Shown here piece by piece: positions 1-8,875 of a stretch of DNA of 64,000 nt. The notes under the pieces were generated by a model. That model saw nothing but the letters and a program-made list of their open reading frames with translations. It had not been told where the DNA came from and did not search any database. Positions within the stretch are counted from its first letter, which is position 1. Every line of letters starts with the position of its first letter. The position numbers and the translations under genes are program-made. Source of the stretch: Variovorax paradoxus (GTDB lineage Bacteria > Pseudomonadota > Gammaproteobacteria > Burkholderiales > Burkholderiaceae_C); contig NZ_JAGGNV010000026.1 in NCBI RefSeq assembly GCF_018614955.1, positions 150,039-214,038 of the forward strand. Direction: 5' to 3'.

Positions 1-2
1 TC

Positions 3-269
3 TCCATGATGATCGTCGGAGGGCTGGGTTCCATCGTCGGCGCTCTGGTCGGCACCGTGTTGATCCAGCTCACGCGAGAAGCTGTCGCGAGCCTCGGAGC
101 GTCGCTGTCGCAAGCTTTTCCGATCGTCGGCCAGGACATTGTTTTCGCAAGCATGAACGTGCTGCTCGGCACGGTCGTCATTCTGTTCCTGCTTTTCGAG
201 CCCAAGGGCCTGATGCACCGCGTCAACACGGCCAAGCAGGCCTGGCGGCGCTGGCCCTTCCCTTATTGA
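3..269 (+). CDS. Branched-chain amino acid-type ABC transporter permease, C-terminal part (LivM-like)
   Basis: The frame is open from the left edge, so the gene begins outside the window and only its last 88 codons are present. The visible part is hydrophobic, with the glycine-rich stretch GGLGSIVGALVG that is typical of Liv permeases, then a membrane segment (VLLGTVVILFLLFEPKGL) and a basic cytoplasmic tail. The FEPKGL ending is characteristic of LivM/LivH permeases. A receptor gene follows after 59 nt and a LivF ATPase after that, so this is the inner-membrane channel of a Liv-type uptake system. LivM is more likely than LivH from the tail, but this is not certain. Confidence 0.85.
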   Translation, partial: SMMIVGGLGSIVGALVGTVLIQLTREAVASLGASLSQAFPIVGQDIVFASMNVLLGTVVILFLLFEPKGLMHRVNTAKQAWRRWPFPY

Positions 270-328
270 TTCGCTCTGCATCCCGACCGCGCGAAGACAG
301 CTTTCTAGAAACCAACTGGAGACACACC

Positions 329-1555
329 ATGAGATTCACCGCACCCATCCGGTATGCCGCCGTCCTGGCGTTGCTCGGGCTCGCGCTGTCGGCGCCGACC
401 CAGGCGCAGACCACCTACGTCGTGCCTTCGTTGTCTGACTTTTCAGGACCGTTCTCGACCGTGATGCCGTCCATCGGCGGTGGACGAGAGGCGGTCGTCA
501 AATGGTGGAATGCCGAGGTCGGTGCCAAGCAGGGCATCGTGCTGCAGCTGAAAGCTTACGACACGCGCTTCGAGACTGCACAAACGGCCAGCCTGTGGCC
601 CGGCATCCTGGCCGAGAAGCCGCTGGTCGGCTTCTCGCTGGCCGGCCCGGACACGGCCGCGCTGCAGCAGCGCCTGCCGAACGACAAGGTCGTGATGTTC
701 AGCGCCTCGGCCAGCAACGGCTTCGCCTGGCGGCCCAACCAGTGGATCCTGTCGCTGCGGCCGACCTTCGCGCACGAGTTCGTCGGCTTCGTCGACTGGT
801 TCCACAAGACCAAAGGCGAAGGCAAGCGTCCCGTGAAGGTGGCGATGGTGACCTCGGAATCGTCCCCGAGCTACGTCGATGTCGCCAAGGGCATGATCGC
901 TTTTGCAAAGGCCAATCCGAAGGTGGTCGAGCTCGTCGAGGTCGTCTACGCGGAAGCGCAGCCAGCCGATCTGACGCTGCAGATGCGACGGGTGACCAAC
1001 GCGGGCGCCGAAGTCATCCTCGCACCGGCGTCGATCCAGCAGGCGATCGCGATCAAGCGCGCGCTGGCCGCGTTGAACAAGAAGGTGCCGGTGGCATTTG
1101 CGATGCACAACGCTCCGACCTTCATCGCGAAGCCGATGGGCGGCATCCAGACGCTTGAGGGTGACTACGAAACGCAAGGCGGCGCGCTGTCCACCGACGA
1201 CGACACCGAGGTCAAGCGCTTCTACGACATGCTGACTGCCAAGTACGGCCTGAAGGCGCCTTGGAACGGCGTCACCATTGGTGGCATCGCGCAGTCGCTG
1301 CTGCTGGTGCGCGCCGTCGAGGCGGCAGCGAAGAAGCACGGCCCCGACAAGCTGACCGGCGAGTTGATTCACACCACGCTGCTCGAGACGACCTTCACGA
1401 GTGCGAGCCTGCAAGGGTATGCGAGCGATATCAAGTACGACATTTCCGCGCCATTCCCGGCCACCAACATCAAGGTGAACATCGGGACCGTGAAGGACGG
1501 CAAACTGGTGCCCGCCGTGCTCGGCTACGCGGTGCCGAAGATGGACCTCTGGTGA
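329..1555 (+). CDS. Periplasmic substrate-binding protein of a Liv-type ABC transporter
   Basis: The 408-residue product has a signal peptide (MRFTAPIRYAAVLALLGLAL, cut after about APTQA) followed by a type I periplasmic binding fold. Motifs of this family include LSDFSGPF near the mature N-terminus and GGREAVVKWWNAE. An upstream extension of the frame to 266 has no ribosome site; the ATG at 329 has GGAGAC 8 nt before it, so I chose that start. The gene lies between the permease and LivF and probably supplies their ligand. In catabolic clusters such receptors often bind aromatic or short organic acids rather than amino acids; the ligand is not readable here. Confidence 0.9.
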   Translation: MRFTAPIRYAAVLALLGLALSAPTQAQTTYVVPSLSDFSGPFSTVMPSIGGGREAVVKWWNAEVGAKQGIVLQLKAYDTRFETAQTASLWPGILAEKPLVGFSLAGPDTAALQQRLPNDKVVMFSASASNGFAWRPNQWILSLRPTFAHEFVGFVDWFHKTKGEGKRPVKVAMVTSESSPSYVDVAKGMIAFAKANPKVVELVEVVYAEAQPADLTLQMRRVTNAGAEVILAPASIQQAIAIKRALAALNKKVPVAFAMHNAPTFIAKPMGGIQTLEGDYETQGGALSTDDDTEVKRFYDMLTAKYGLKAPWNGVTIGGIAQSLLLVRAVEAAAKKHGPDKLTGELIHTTLLETTFTSASLQGYASDIKYDISAPFPATNIKVNIGTVKDGKLVPAVLGYAVPKMDLW

Positions 1556-1559
1556 CAGC

Positions 1560-2417
1560 ATGACGGAATCCGAGGTTTTGAAACGGCCGGCGACCCAGCG
1601 CGCATCGGATCCGCCGCGCGGCGAGCTGCTGGCGATAGAGAACCTGGAGGTTCTCTACGCCAAGGTCATCCTCGCGCTCAAGGGCGTGAACCTGAGGGTG
1701 GAGGAGGGGCGCTGCACCGTGCTGCTCGGGCCGAACGGCGCCGGAAAGAGCACGACCCTCAAGGCCATCTCGGGCATTCTGTCGATCGACGATGGCGCCG
1801 TGTCGGCGGGCAGCATCAGCTTCGGCGGCAAGCCCATCACCGGACTCGCCGCACTCGACACGGTGGCGCGCGGACTGATTCACGTGGTCGAAGGCCGCAA
1901 GGTTCTGCGCCACCTGAACGTGGAACAGAATCTTGTGATCGGCGGCCATCTCTTGCCCGGCATGGCGAGCGTGCGCGAGCAGCTGGAGCTCGTCTACGCA
2001 ACGATCCCGCGGCTCGCCGAGCTGCGCGACCGCACTTCCGGCTACCTCTCGGGCGGCGAGCAGCAGCAGTTGCTGATCGGACGCGCGCTGATGGGGAAGC
2101 CCAGGCTGATGCTCATCGACGAACCCTCGCTCGGCCTTGCACCGAAGATGATCGAGGAAATCTTCACGCTCCTCGCCAAGCTCAAGACGCAGGGGTTGTC
2201 GCTGCTCATCGTCGAGCAGAACGCGCAGGCGGCGCTGGCGTTGGCCGATCATGGCTACGTGATGGAAGGAGGGCGCGTGGTACTCGAAGCGCCCGCCGAA
2301 CAGTTGCGTGCGAACGAGGACATCCGCGAGTTCTATCTAGGCGTCAGCGGCGCGGGTGAGCGAAAAAATTACCGGGCCACAAAACACTACCGGCGTCGCA
2401 AGCGCTGGCTCGGCTGA
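1560..2417 (+). CDS. livF: ABC transporter ATP-binding protein, LivF type
   Basis: This 285-residue cytoplasmic ATPase powers the Liv-type importer encoded just upstream. Walker A is GPNGAGKST at residues 57-65, the ABC signature LSGGEQQ at 163-169 and Walker B LMLIDEP at 183-189, so all catalytic motifs are intact. The C-terminal tail ending KHYRRRKRWL is common in LivF proteins of beta-proteobacterial catabolic clusters. It begins 4 nt after the receptor stop. The partner LivG ATPase is not visible and presumably lies left of the window. A crotonase gene follows 30 nt later, which links uptake to CoA-ester breakdown. Confidence 0.92.
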   Translation: MTESEVLKRPATQRASDPPRGELLAIENLEVLYAKVILALKGVNLRVEEGRCTVLLGPNGAGKSTTLKAISGILSIDDGAVSAGSISFGGKPITGLAALDTVARGLIHVVEGRKVLRHLNVEQNLVIGGHLLPGMASVREQLELVYATIPRLAELRDRTSGYLSGGEQQQLLIGRALMGKPRLMLIDEPSLGLAPKMIEEIFTLLAKLKTQGLSLLIVEQNAQAALALADHGYVMEGGRVVLEAPAEQLRANEDIREFYLGVSGAGERKNYRATKHYRRRKRWLG

Positions 2418-2447
2418 CGAACTGTCTCTTCATTCACGGAATCACTC

Positions 2448-3227
2448 ATGAGCGAACCTGTCACCCTGCGCCGCGAAGGCGCCATCGCGCACCTGCGCTT
2501 CAACCGGCCCGGGCAACTCAATGCGGTGAACGTGCCGACCGCACGCGCCTTCCTCGCGTGTTGTCAGGAGATCGCCGCCACGCCGGACATCCGCGCCGTG
2601 GTGCTGGGCGGAGAGGGCGATGCCTTTGGCGTCGGCGGTGACCTGAACGAACTGGGGGGCGCGGACGCGGCCGCGGCGGTGCCGGGGCTGATCGGGCCGG
2701 TGCACGAGGCCGCCAAGCTCATGGGGGCGTTGGACGTGCCCTTTATCGCGCGCCTGCACGGCGTCGTGGCCGGCGGAAGCCTGAGCCTGGCCATGTCCTG
2801 CGATCTCGCGATCGCGGCCGAGGGCACGAAGTTCAATCTGGCCTACGTGAACATCGGCGCGACATGCGATGGCTCGGCCACGTGGTCGCTGCCGCGCGTC
2901 GCGGGCTTGCGCAACGCCATGGCGATCGCGCTGCTGGGCGAGACCTTCGACGCGGCCGAGGCTTTCCGGTACGGAATGGTCAACAAGGTCGTGCCGCTGG
3001 CGGAGCTTGATGCCAATGTGGACACGGTGGCGCAGCGCTTGGCGGCCGGCCCCACGCTGGCGATCGGTCGCATGAAGCGCCTCATGCGCGCCTCGCTGCA
3101 AAACGATCTGCCCACTCAACTGGATCTGGAGCAGGCGGAGTTCGTCGCCAATGCGCGCACCGAGGACTTCAAGGGAGCGGTGGCGGCGTTCCTGAAGAAG
3201 CAGAAGCCAGTGTTCAGTGGCCGTTGA
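2448..3227 (+). CDS. Enoyl-CoA hydratase/isomerase family protein, lacking both catalytic glutamates
   Basis: The 259-residue protein has the crotonase fold, with the oxyanion-hole region around GDAFGVGGDL and the helix region VVAGGSLSLAMSCDLAIA. In classical hydratases two glutamates occupy GGGCE and QPE; here those positions read GGSLS and NLAYV, so both are replaced. The fold therefore acts on a CoA ester, but simple hydration is unlikely; isomerase, hydrolase or dehalogenase-like chemistry is possible. It follows livF by 30 nt in the same direction and is probably co-transcribed with the transporter. Its stop lies 40 nt from the end of the convergent CoA ligase. Confidence 0.85.
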   Translation: MSEPVTLRREGAIAHLRFNRPGQLNAVNVPTARAFLACCQEIAATPDIRAVVLGGEGDAFGVGGDLNELGGADAAAAVPGLIGPVHEAAKLMGALDVPFIARLHGVVAGGSLSLAMSCDLAIAAEGTKFNLAYVNIGATCDGSATWSLPRVAGLRNAMAIALLGETFDAAEAFRYGMVNKVVPLAELDANVDTVAQRLAAGPTLAIGRMKRLMRASLQNDLPTQLDLEQAEFVANARTEDFKGAVAAFLKKQKPVFSGR

Positions 3228-3267
3228 AGCGCGAGGCGCGTCGGACTGCGCCTCCGACGGCGCTGTC

Positions 3268-4797
3268 TCATTCGAAAAGCTTCCGAACAGCCTTTCGATC
3301 CACCGCCCCGTCTGGCTGCTTTGGCAGCGCATCCACGAACACCACGAAGCGCGGTCGCTTGTAGCGGGCGATGCGGCTGGCGACGAAGTCCGAGATTTCT
3401 TCCTGTGTCGGCGGCGATGCGCCGGGGTGGGCGACACACACGGCCTTGATCGACTCACCCCATTGCGCGTCTGCGACGCCGATCACGGCCACTTCGGCGA
3501 CGCCGACGTGTTCGCGGATCGCGGCCTCTACCTCCGAAGGGTAGACGTTCTCGCCGCCCGTCTTGATAAGTTCCTTGATCGCGAGTCGGCCTGCGTACCA
3601 GAGCCGGCCCTGTGTATCCAACCGCCCGCTGTCTCCCGTATGCAGCCAACCGCCACGCAGCAGTCGAGCGTTGTCCTCTGGACGCTGCCAATAGCCCAGG
3701 CAGGTGCAAGGCCCGCGCACGATGATCTCGCCCGTCTCGCCCAGCGGCAGCAGGCGCCCGTCCTCGCCCTCGATGGCGACCGAGCTGAGCGCCAGCGGGA
3801 AACCGGCCGCTCCTGGTGCGTCGCGAAAACGCCCGAGCGTGGCCAGCCCGGCCACTTCGGTCTGGCCGTAGCCAGCCCAGAAGATGGCGCCGGGGCAGGT
3901 GGCCTCGAAGCGGCGGATTGTTTCAGGCGAATCCAGGCCGCACACGTGGCGCAGACTCGCCAGCCGCGCAGGGGCATCGCTGCCGGCGCCAAGCAGGCTG
4001 TCGAGCATGGGCGCGAATTCGCCGAGCACGGTGGCTTGGTGGCGCTGCGCCAGCGCACCGGCCTCCTCGGGGTCGAACTGCCGCGTCAGCACGCTGGCGC
4101 CGCCGGCCAGCTGAACGGCCAGCGTGAGCGAGATCGCGGTCGAATGAAACAGCGGCAGGCAGCCCAGATGCACGTCGTCGGCGCCGAGTTGCCAGGCGAC
4201 CTGGAGCTGGATGGCGTTGGCGATCAGGTTGGCATGAGAGAGCGCTGCGGCCTTGGGGCGGCCGTCCGTCCAGGCGGTGTGCACCAGCAGCAGCGGCGCG
4301 TCGGTGGACACCGGCGCCTGCGCCGACGGGTCATCGCAGGAGGACAGATCGGCGTAGAGGTCGTCGAGGCACTGGAAGCCGTCGCGCCGACTGCCGACCG
4401 TGAGCGGTTCCAGGTCCACCCCGTTGCGCGCGAGCGCCAGGTCCAGCAGGGGCCAGAATTCGTCCTCGACCACGATCGCCTTGGGCGTGTCGTTCTCAAG
4501 TACCGCCAGCACCTCGGCTGGGGAGAGGCGCCAGTTGATCGCCGAGACGATCGCGCCCAGCAGCGCTGCGGCGCCGAACAGCTCGACGTATTCGATGCGA
4601 TTCTTCGACAGGATCGCGATGCGTTCGCCCGCAGCGATACCCAGGCGCCGCAGGCCTGCGGCCAGCTGTTGCACGCGCTCCAGGTGCGCACGGTGCGTGA
4701 CGGCCTGCGCGTCCTGCCGGAACGCAATGCTGTCGCCGTGCACCGTCGCGTTGCGCTGCAACAGGTCGCCGAGCGTGTAGTCGGTGGCGCGGGACAT
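3268..4797 (-). CDS. AMP-dependent acyl-CoA synthetase/ligase with an atypical P-loop
   Basis: The 509-residue protein is an ANL-superfamily adenylating enzyme that would join a carboxylic acid to CoA using ATP. Family motifs in order are the YGQTE motif (A5), GWLHTGDSGR (A7) and the C-terminal GENVYPSEVE with the catalytic-lysine region near the end (PDGAVDRKAVRK). The phosphate-binding loop is unusual: the normal TSGTTG-x-PKG is replaced by HTAWTDGRPKA. The start codon overlaps the stop of the upstream SDR gene by 1 nt (TGATG), which suggests translational coupling. The genes for an SDR and a Liv-type receptor lie upstream, making a three-gene operon. The acid substrate is unknown. Confidence 0.9.
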   Translation of the reverse strand: MSRATDYTLGDLLQRNATVHGDSIAFRQDAQAVTHRAHLERVQQLAAGLRRLGIAAGERIAILSKNRIEYVELFGAAALLGAIVSAINWRLSPAEVLAVLENDTPKAIVVEDEFWPLLDLALARNGVDLEPLTVGSRRDGFQCLDDLYADLSSCDDPSAQAPVSTDAPLLLVHTAWTDGRPKAAALSHANLIANAIQLQVAWQLGADDVHLGCLPLFHSTAISLTLAVQLAGGASVLTRQFDPEEAGALAQRHQATVLGEFAPMLDSLLGAGSDAPARLASLRHVCGLDSPETIRRFEATCPGAIFWAGYGQTEVAGLATLGRFRDAPGAAGFPLALSSVAIEGEDGRLLPLGETGEIIVRGPCTCLGYWQRPEDNARLLRGGWLHTGDSGRLDTQGRLWYAGRLAIKELIKTGGENVYPSEVEAAIREHVGVAEVAVIGVADAQWGESIKAVCVAHPGASPPTQEEISDFVASRIARYKRPRFVVFVDALPKQPDGAVDRKAVRKLFE

Positions 4798-5621
4798 CAG
4801 ATCTTCCTTGCCTGTGCCTCGGCCAGCCGACCGGTGGCCTCGAGCACCGGTTTCACGCTTTCCAGTGCGCCGCCGCCGTCGCAGGGGATCACCGTGCCCG
4901 AGATGTAGCTGCCATAGGGCGAGGCCAGAAACAGCGCCAGGTTGGCGATGTCATCGAGCGTGCCGAGCCGCTGCAATGGAACCATGTTCGTCGCCTGCTC
5001 GCGTTCTGCATCGCTCTGTGCCATGAGGCGCTTGACGCCTTCGGTGCCGTCGATCGGGCCCGGCGAGATCGCGTTGATCCGGATGCCGTCCGCACCCCAT
5101 TCGAGCGCCAGCACACGCGTCAACTGGTCGACCCCTGCCTTGGCCGCACAAGCGTGCGACTGGTAGCGCATCGGGATCGTCGATTGCGGCGCCGTGATGT
5201 TGATAACCGTCGCTCCGGGCTTGCGCAGGTGCTCGTGCGCCTGCCGCATGACGTGGAAGGTACCGAGCAGGTCGATGTCGATCACAGCCTTGAAACCGTT
5301 GGAGGACATGTTCTTCGCTTGCGCGAAGAAATTGCCGGCCGCGCCCGAGACGAGCACGTCTACCGGACCGTACACAGTCACCGATTCCGCCAGCGCAAGG
5401 CCGACCGAATCGAAGTCGCGCACGTCGGCACAGGCGCCGTGCACGCCGTTCCCGTGCACGCGGAGCTTCTCGGTGGCGGCAGCCACGTTCTCCTCACGCC
5501 GACTGACCACTGTGACATTGGCGCCCTGGGCAGCGAAGGCCTCGGCGATGCCGAAGTTGATGCCGGTCGTGCCTCCGAAGACGACGACGTGCCGGTTCTT
5601 GAAATCGAGGTCGATATGCAT
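4797..5621 (-). CDS. SDR family oxidoreductase, 2,4-dienoyl-CoA reductase-like
   Basis: The 274-residue product is a short-chain dehydrogenase. Its nucleotide-binding turn GGTTGINFGIA follows the first strand, and a serine region (NITAPQST) precedes HACAAK. The usual catalytic Tyr-x3-Lys is thus His-x4-Lys here, as in the DECR-type branch (dienoyl- and trans-2-enoyl-CoA reductases) rather than classical SDRs. A longer reading uses a TTG at 5633, but the ATG at 5621 has AAGGA just before it and gives the usual family N-terminus, so I use it. It lies 16 nt after the receptor gene and overlaps the ligase gene, so it probably reduces an unsaturated CoA ester from the same pathway. Confidence 0.85.
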   Translation of the reverse strand: MHIDLDFKNRHVVVFGGTTGINFGIAEAFAAQGANVTVVSRREENVAAATEKLRVHGNGVHGACADVRDFDSVGLALAESVTVYGPVDVLVSGAAGNFFAQAKNMSSNGFKAVIDIDLLGTFHVMRQAHEHLRKPGATVINITAPQSTIPMRYQSHACAAKAGVDQLTRVLALEWGADGIRINAISPGPIDGTEGVKRLMAQSDAEREQATNMVPLQRLGTLDDIANLALFLASPYGSYISGTVIPCDGGGALESVKPVLEATGRLAEAQARKI

Positions 5622-5637
5622 GATTTCCTTCAAGAGA

Positions 5638-6840
5638 TCATTGCCAGAGCGCGCACTTGCTTTCGCTTCTTCGGGTGAAGACCTGCTCGCCGGGAAGTCG
5701 CTTGATGAGCTTTGCGTAGTCCCAGGGCTCTTTGGACTCGGCCGGTGCCTTCACCTGCATCAGGTACATGTCGTGCACGAAGCGACCGTCGGGCCGGATC
5801 GTGCCCTTGGCGTAGAAGTCGTCGATCGGCGTGTTCTTGAGCTTGGCCATCACCGCGTCGGCATCGGTAGAGCCCGCGGCTTCCACCGCCTTCAGGTAAG
5901 TCATGGTGGCCGAATAGTCGGCGGCCTGCAGGTCGGTCGGCATGCGCTGAGTTCTGGTGAAGAACTTCCTGCCGAAGGCGCGGCTCTTCGCGTCGAGATT
6001 CCAGTCCCAGCTCGTGGTGAAGAGCAAGCCCTCGGTGTTCTTGAGTCCGAGGCTGTGGAAGTCGCTCAGAAAGACCAGCAATGCCGCCATCTTCATCGAG
6101 CGGTTGATTCCGAACTCACGCGCCGCCTTGATGGCGTTGTGCGCGTCGACGCCTGCAGTGGCGAGACCGAGGATCTGCGCCTTGGAGTTCTGCGCCTGCA
6201 GCAGGAAGGATGAAAAGTCCGCCGCGTTGAGCGGATGGCGCACCGCGCCGAGCACGGTGCCACCGCTGTCCTTCACGACCTTGGCGGTGTCCCCTTCTAG
6301 TGAATGACCGAACACGTAGTCCACTGTCAGGAAGTACCAGCTCTTGCCGCCGGCTTCGACCACCGCGCTGCCGGTGCCGCGCGCCAGCGCCACCGTGTCG
6401 AATGCGTAGTGCACGGTATACGGCGTGCACTGCTCGTTGGTCAGCGCGGGCGTGCCGGCGCCGATGTTGAAGTACACGCGCTTCTTGTCGCGCGCGAGGT
6501 TGGCTAGCGCCAATCCCACTCCCGAGTTGGAACCGCCGAAGATCGCGTGGAGTCCGGCCGTGTCGACCCATTGGCGCGCTTTCGACGCAGCGATGTCGGC
6601 CTTGTTCTGGTGGTCGCTGGCCAAGAGCTCGACCGGACGACCGAGCACCTTGCCGCCGAAGTCGTCGATCGCCATCTGAATCGCCAACGCACCGTTCTTG
6701 CCGTCGATGTCGGCAAACACGCTGGACATGTCGGTCAGGAAGCCGATCTTGACTTTCTCTGGCGGCTGCGCCCGCACCGTCGGGGCGGGCAGTGCGGCAG
6801 CGCAAAGGAGGGCGAGGGCGTGCAGGGGTGTGGTCTTCAT
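5638..6840 (-). CDS. Periplasmic substrate-binding protein of a Liv-type ABC transporter (second copy)
   Basis: The 400-residue protein has a signal peptide (MKTTPLHALALLCAAAL...TVRA) and a type I periplasmic binding fold starting KVKIGFLTDMSS, as in aromatic-acid receptors of the Liv family. The frame extends upstream to 6933, but the ATG at 6840 has GGAG 7 nt before it and creates the signal peptide. It heads a minus-strand operon with the SDR and CoA ligase. No permease or ATPase accompanies it, so it may share the membrane parts encoded at the left edge of the window. The C-terminus is slightly extended and contains a single Cys. Confidence 0.88.
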   Translation of the reverse strand: MKTTPLHALALLCAAALPAPTVRAQPPEKVKIGFLTDMSSVFADIDGKNGALAIQMAIDDFGGKVLGRPVELLASDHQNKADIAASKARQWVDTAGLHAIFGGSNSGVGLALANLARDKKRVYFNIGAGTPALTNEQCTPYTVHYAFDTVALARGTGSAVVEAGGKSWYFLTVDYVFGHSLEGDTAKVVKDSGGTVLGAVRHPLNAADFSSFLLQAQNSKAQILGLATAGVDAHNAIKAAREFGINRSMKMAALLVFLSDFHSLGLKNTEGLLFTTSWDWNLDAKSRAFGRKFFTRTQRMPTDLQAADYSATMTYLKAVEAAGSTDADAVMAKLKNTPIDDFYAKGTIRPDGRFVHDMYLMQVKAPAESKEPWDYAKLIKRLPGEQVFTRRSESKCALWQ

Positions 6841-7010
6841 GCGGATCTCCGGAGAGCGGCGAATGCCATCGATCAGGTGGAACACGCGCTCAAGAGTTAT
6901 GGCAAACGCGGGCCCGGTGAAGCCTGCATTCAATCGAACAGCGAGGTGCGTTTGGAATAGGTTTAACCCTAACTCAAATAAATCTTCATGGATCTAGCAA
7001 ACAAGACCAA

Positions 7011-7039
7011 TTGACACAGTAGCCATGGCATCATAAAGT
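7011..7039 (+). promoter_or_regulatory. Candidate sigma-70 promoter for the CoA ligase operon
   Basis: TTGACA at 7011-7016 is a perfect -35 box. TAAAGT at 7034-7039 follows after exactly 17 nt and resembles a -10 box. It points towards the plus-strand CoA ligase starting at 7202. The 361-nt gap between divergent genes (6841-7201) is visibly richer in A and T than its neighbours. Confidence 0.5.
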
Positions 7040-7081
7040 GAAATTGAGTCACAATCAAAATAAGGATTGACATTGACGTAG

Positions 7082-7116
7082 CATGACCTGCAAGATGCAC
7101 GCGATGACAGGTCATG
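7082..7116. promoter_or_regulatory. 9-bp inverted repeat, candidate operator
   Basis: CATGACCTG at 7082-7090 is repeated in perfect inverted form, CAGGTCATG, at 7108-7116 with 17 nt between. It lies downstream of the candidate promoter and about 85 nt before the CoA ligase start. It could bind a dimeric regulator or form a hairpin in the leader RNA. No regulator gene is adjacent. Confidence 0.4.
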
Positions 7117-7201
7117 AGTGGCCCAGAGCCGTCGGCCGTCGACCCGACAACGAACGGGTCGGCTCGGCTCGGCGCCACGCAATTGAGTCTGGAGACAAAG
7201 C

Positions 7202-8842
7202 GTGATACCCATTCAAGAAGATTCGACCATCGGCAAGACCTTCTTCCGCGCGGCACAGGTTCATGCCAGCCGTGCGTTCCTTGCTGTGCCGGCGAACCCG
7301 CTGCGCGCCTACCACCCCGAGGGCTTTGAGATCAGCTACGGCGAGTCGATCGACGTGGTGCGTGAGCTCATGGACGTCTACGCAAGGGGTGGCTACGGCC
7401 TGGGCCATCGCATCGGCCTTTTACTGGAGAACCGGCCCGAACACCTGCTGCACAAACTCGCGATGAATGCGCTGGGCGTCTGTTGCGTCCCGCTGAACCC
7501 TGACCACCGCGCACGTGAATTGGCCTACGTGGTCGAACATGCCCGGCTCGATGCCGTCCTCGTCGTCGAAGCACTCCAGTCGCAACTGACGGCCGCCTTG
7601 GTCGAAAGTTGCGTGCAGCCGGCCGTCGTGCTTTTCGAGCGCTTCGGCGCGGGGATGCCGCGCGCGGCGCAGCCCGCCGTCTCAACCACACCAGTGCCAG
7701 ACACGCCGGCCAGCGTGCTCTACACCTCGGGCACCACCGGCCGGCCCAAGGGCTGCCTGCTGTCGCATCGTTATGAGCTTTCCGTGGGTGCGTGGTATGC
7801 GACGCGTGATGGCCTCTGTACCTTCGAGGAAGGGCGTGAGCGGCTATACAACCCGCTGCCGCTGTTCCACGTCAACGCCTCGGTCTATTCCTTCTATTGC
7901 CTCATTCTGACCGGCAACTGCCAGGTGCAGACCGACCGTTTTCAGACTTCGCGCTTCTGGACCGAGGTGCGCGAATCCCGCGCCACGGTGCTCCACTACT
8001 TGGGCGTGATGGTGCCGATGCTGCTGGGACAGCCACCCGCGTCGCAAGACCGCGCGCACCGCGTGCGCTTCGCCATTGGCGCGGGCGTGGAGCCGCAGCT
8101 GCATGCGTTGTTCGAGGCGCGTTTCGGCTTTCCGCTGGTTGAAATTTGGGGAATGACCGAGATGGTGCGCGCCCTGGTTGACAACCAGTCGCCGCGCCAA
8201 GTGGGCACCCGCGCCTTCGGCCGCGCACAGCCCGGCGTGGAGGTGCGGGTCGTCGACGATGCCGATAGCGATGCGCCCGACGGCACTGAAGGTGAGATGG
8301 TGCTGCGACATTCTGCGACCACGCCGCGCCAAGACTTCTTCAGCGGCTACCTCGACGACGAGGCCGCCACCGAAAGCGCCTGGCGCGGCGGCTGGTTCCA
8401 CACAGGCGACATCGTGACCCGAGCGGTCGATGGAATGTTGCATTTTGTTGATCGGCGCAAGAACATCATCCGCCGCTCCGGGGAGAACATCGCCGCGGCG
8501 GAGGTCGAAGCGCTGCTGCAGACCCATCCGGCGGTCGAGCAGGTGGCGGTGCTCGCGGTCCCCGACGAGATACGGGAGGAAGAGGTGCTGGCTTGCGTCG
8601 TGCTGCGCCCGGGCGCAGCGCGGGATAGGGCTGCGATCGCTCGCACGCTCTTCGATTTCTGTCATGCCGGCATGGCGTACTACAAAGCGCCAGGCTGGCT
8701 GTGGATCACCGACCGGATTCCGACCACCGCCACCCAGAAGATCCAAAAGCACCAGATCTTCGCGCAGGGCATCGACCCCCGCACGCAGGCCGGGATGATC
8801 GACCTGCGCGAGCTCAAGAAACGCAGTACGTCCGCCCGCTGA
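7202..8842 (+). CDS. AMP-dependent CoA ligase (ANL superfamily)
   Basis: The 546-residue protein has canonical ligase motifs: the P-loop YTSGTTGRPKG around residue 178, WGMTE (A5), GWFHTGDIV (A7) and RRSGENIAAAEVE (A8). It would convert a carboxylic acid, ATP and CoA to the acyl-CoA, AMP and pyrophosphate in the cytoplasm. The start is a GTG preceded by GGAG at about 7191. A MaoC hydratase and an enoyl-CoA hydratase follow in the same direction, so the product is probably processed by hydration of an enoyl-CoA. It resembles crotonobetaine/carnitine-CoA-ligase-like proteins, but substrate assignment is not possible. Confidence 0.9.
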   Translation: MIPIQEDSTIGKTFFRAAQVHASRAFLAVPANPLRAYHPEGFEISYGESIDVVRELMDVYARGGYGLGHRIGLLLENRPEHLLHKLAMNALGVCCVPLNPDHRARELAYVVEHARLDAVLVVEALQSQLTAALVESCVQPAVVLFERFGAGMPRAAQPAVSTTPVPDTPASVLYTSGTTGRPKGCLLSHRYELSVGAWYATRDGLCTFEEGRERLYNPLPLFHVNASVYSFYCLILTGNCQVQTDRFQTSRFWTEVRESRATVLHYLGVMVPMLLGQPPASQDRAHRVRFAIGAGVEPQLHALFEARFGFPLVEIWGMTEMVRALVDNQSPRQVGTRAFGRAQPGVEVRVVDDADSDAPDGTEGEMVLRHSATTPRQDFFSGYLDDEAATESAWRGGWFHTGDIVTRAVDGMLHFVDRRKNIIRRSGENIAAAEVEALLQTHPAVEQVAVLAVPDEIREEEVLACVVLRPGAARDRAAIARTLFDFCHAGMAYYKAPGWLWITDRIPTTATQKIQKHQIFAQGIDPRTQAGMIDLRELKKRSTSAR

Positions 8843-8875
8843 ACGGGCGATGCACGGAAACAAGAAGGACATCCG

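Noticed and set aside
443..1561. 372-codon antisense frame inside the Liv receptor gene
   Set aside because: It has the Arg/His/Gly-rich, motif-free composition of a shadow frame in GC-rich DNA, and the plus-strand receptor is clearly real.
3217..4908. 563-codon plus-strand frame over the CoA ligase gene
   Set aside because: The residue composition is shadow-like and the minus-strand ligase has all ANL motifs.
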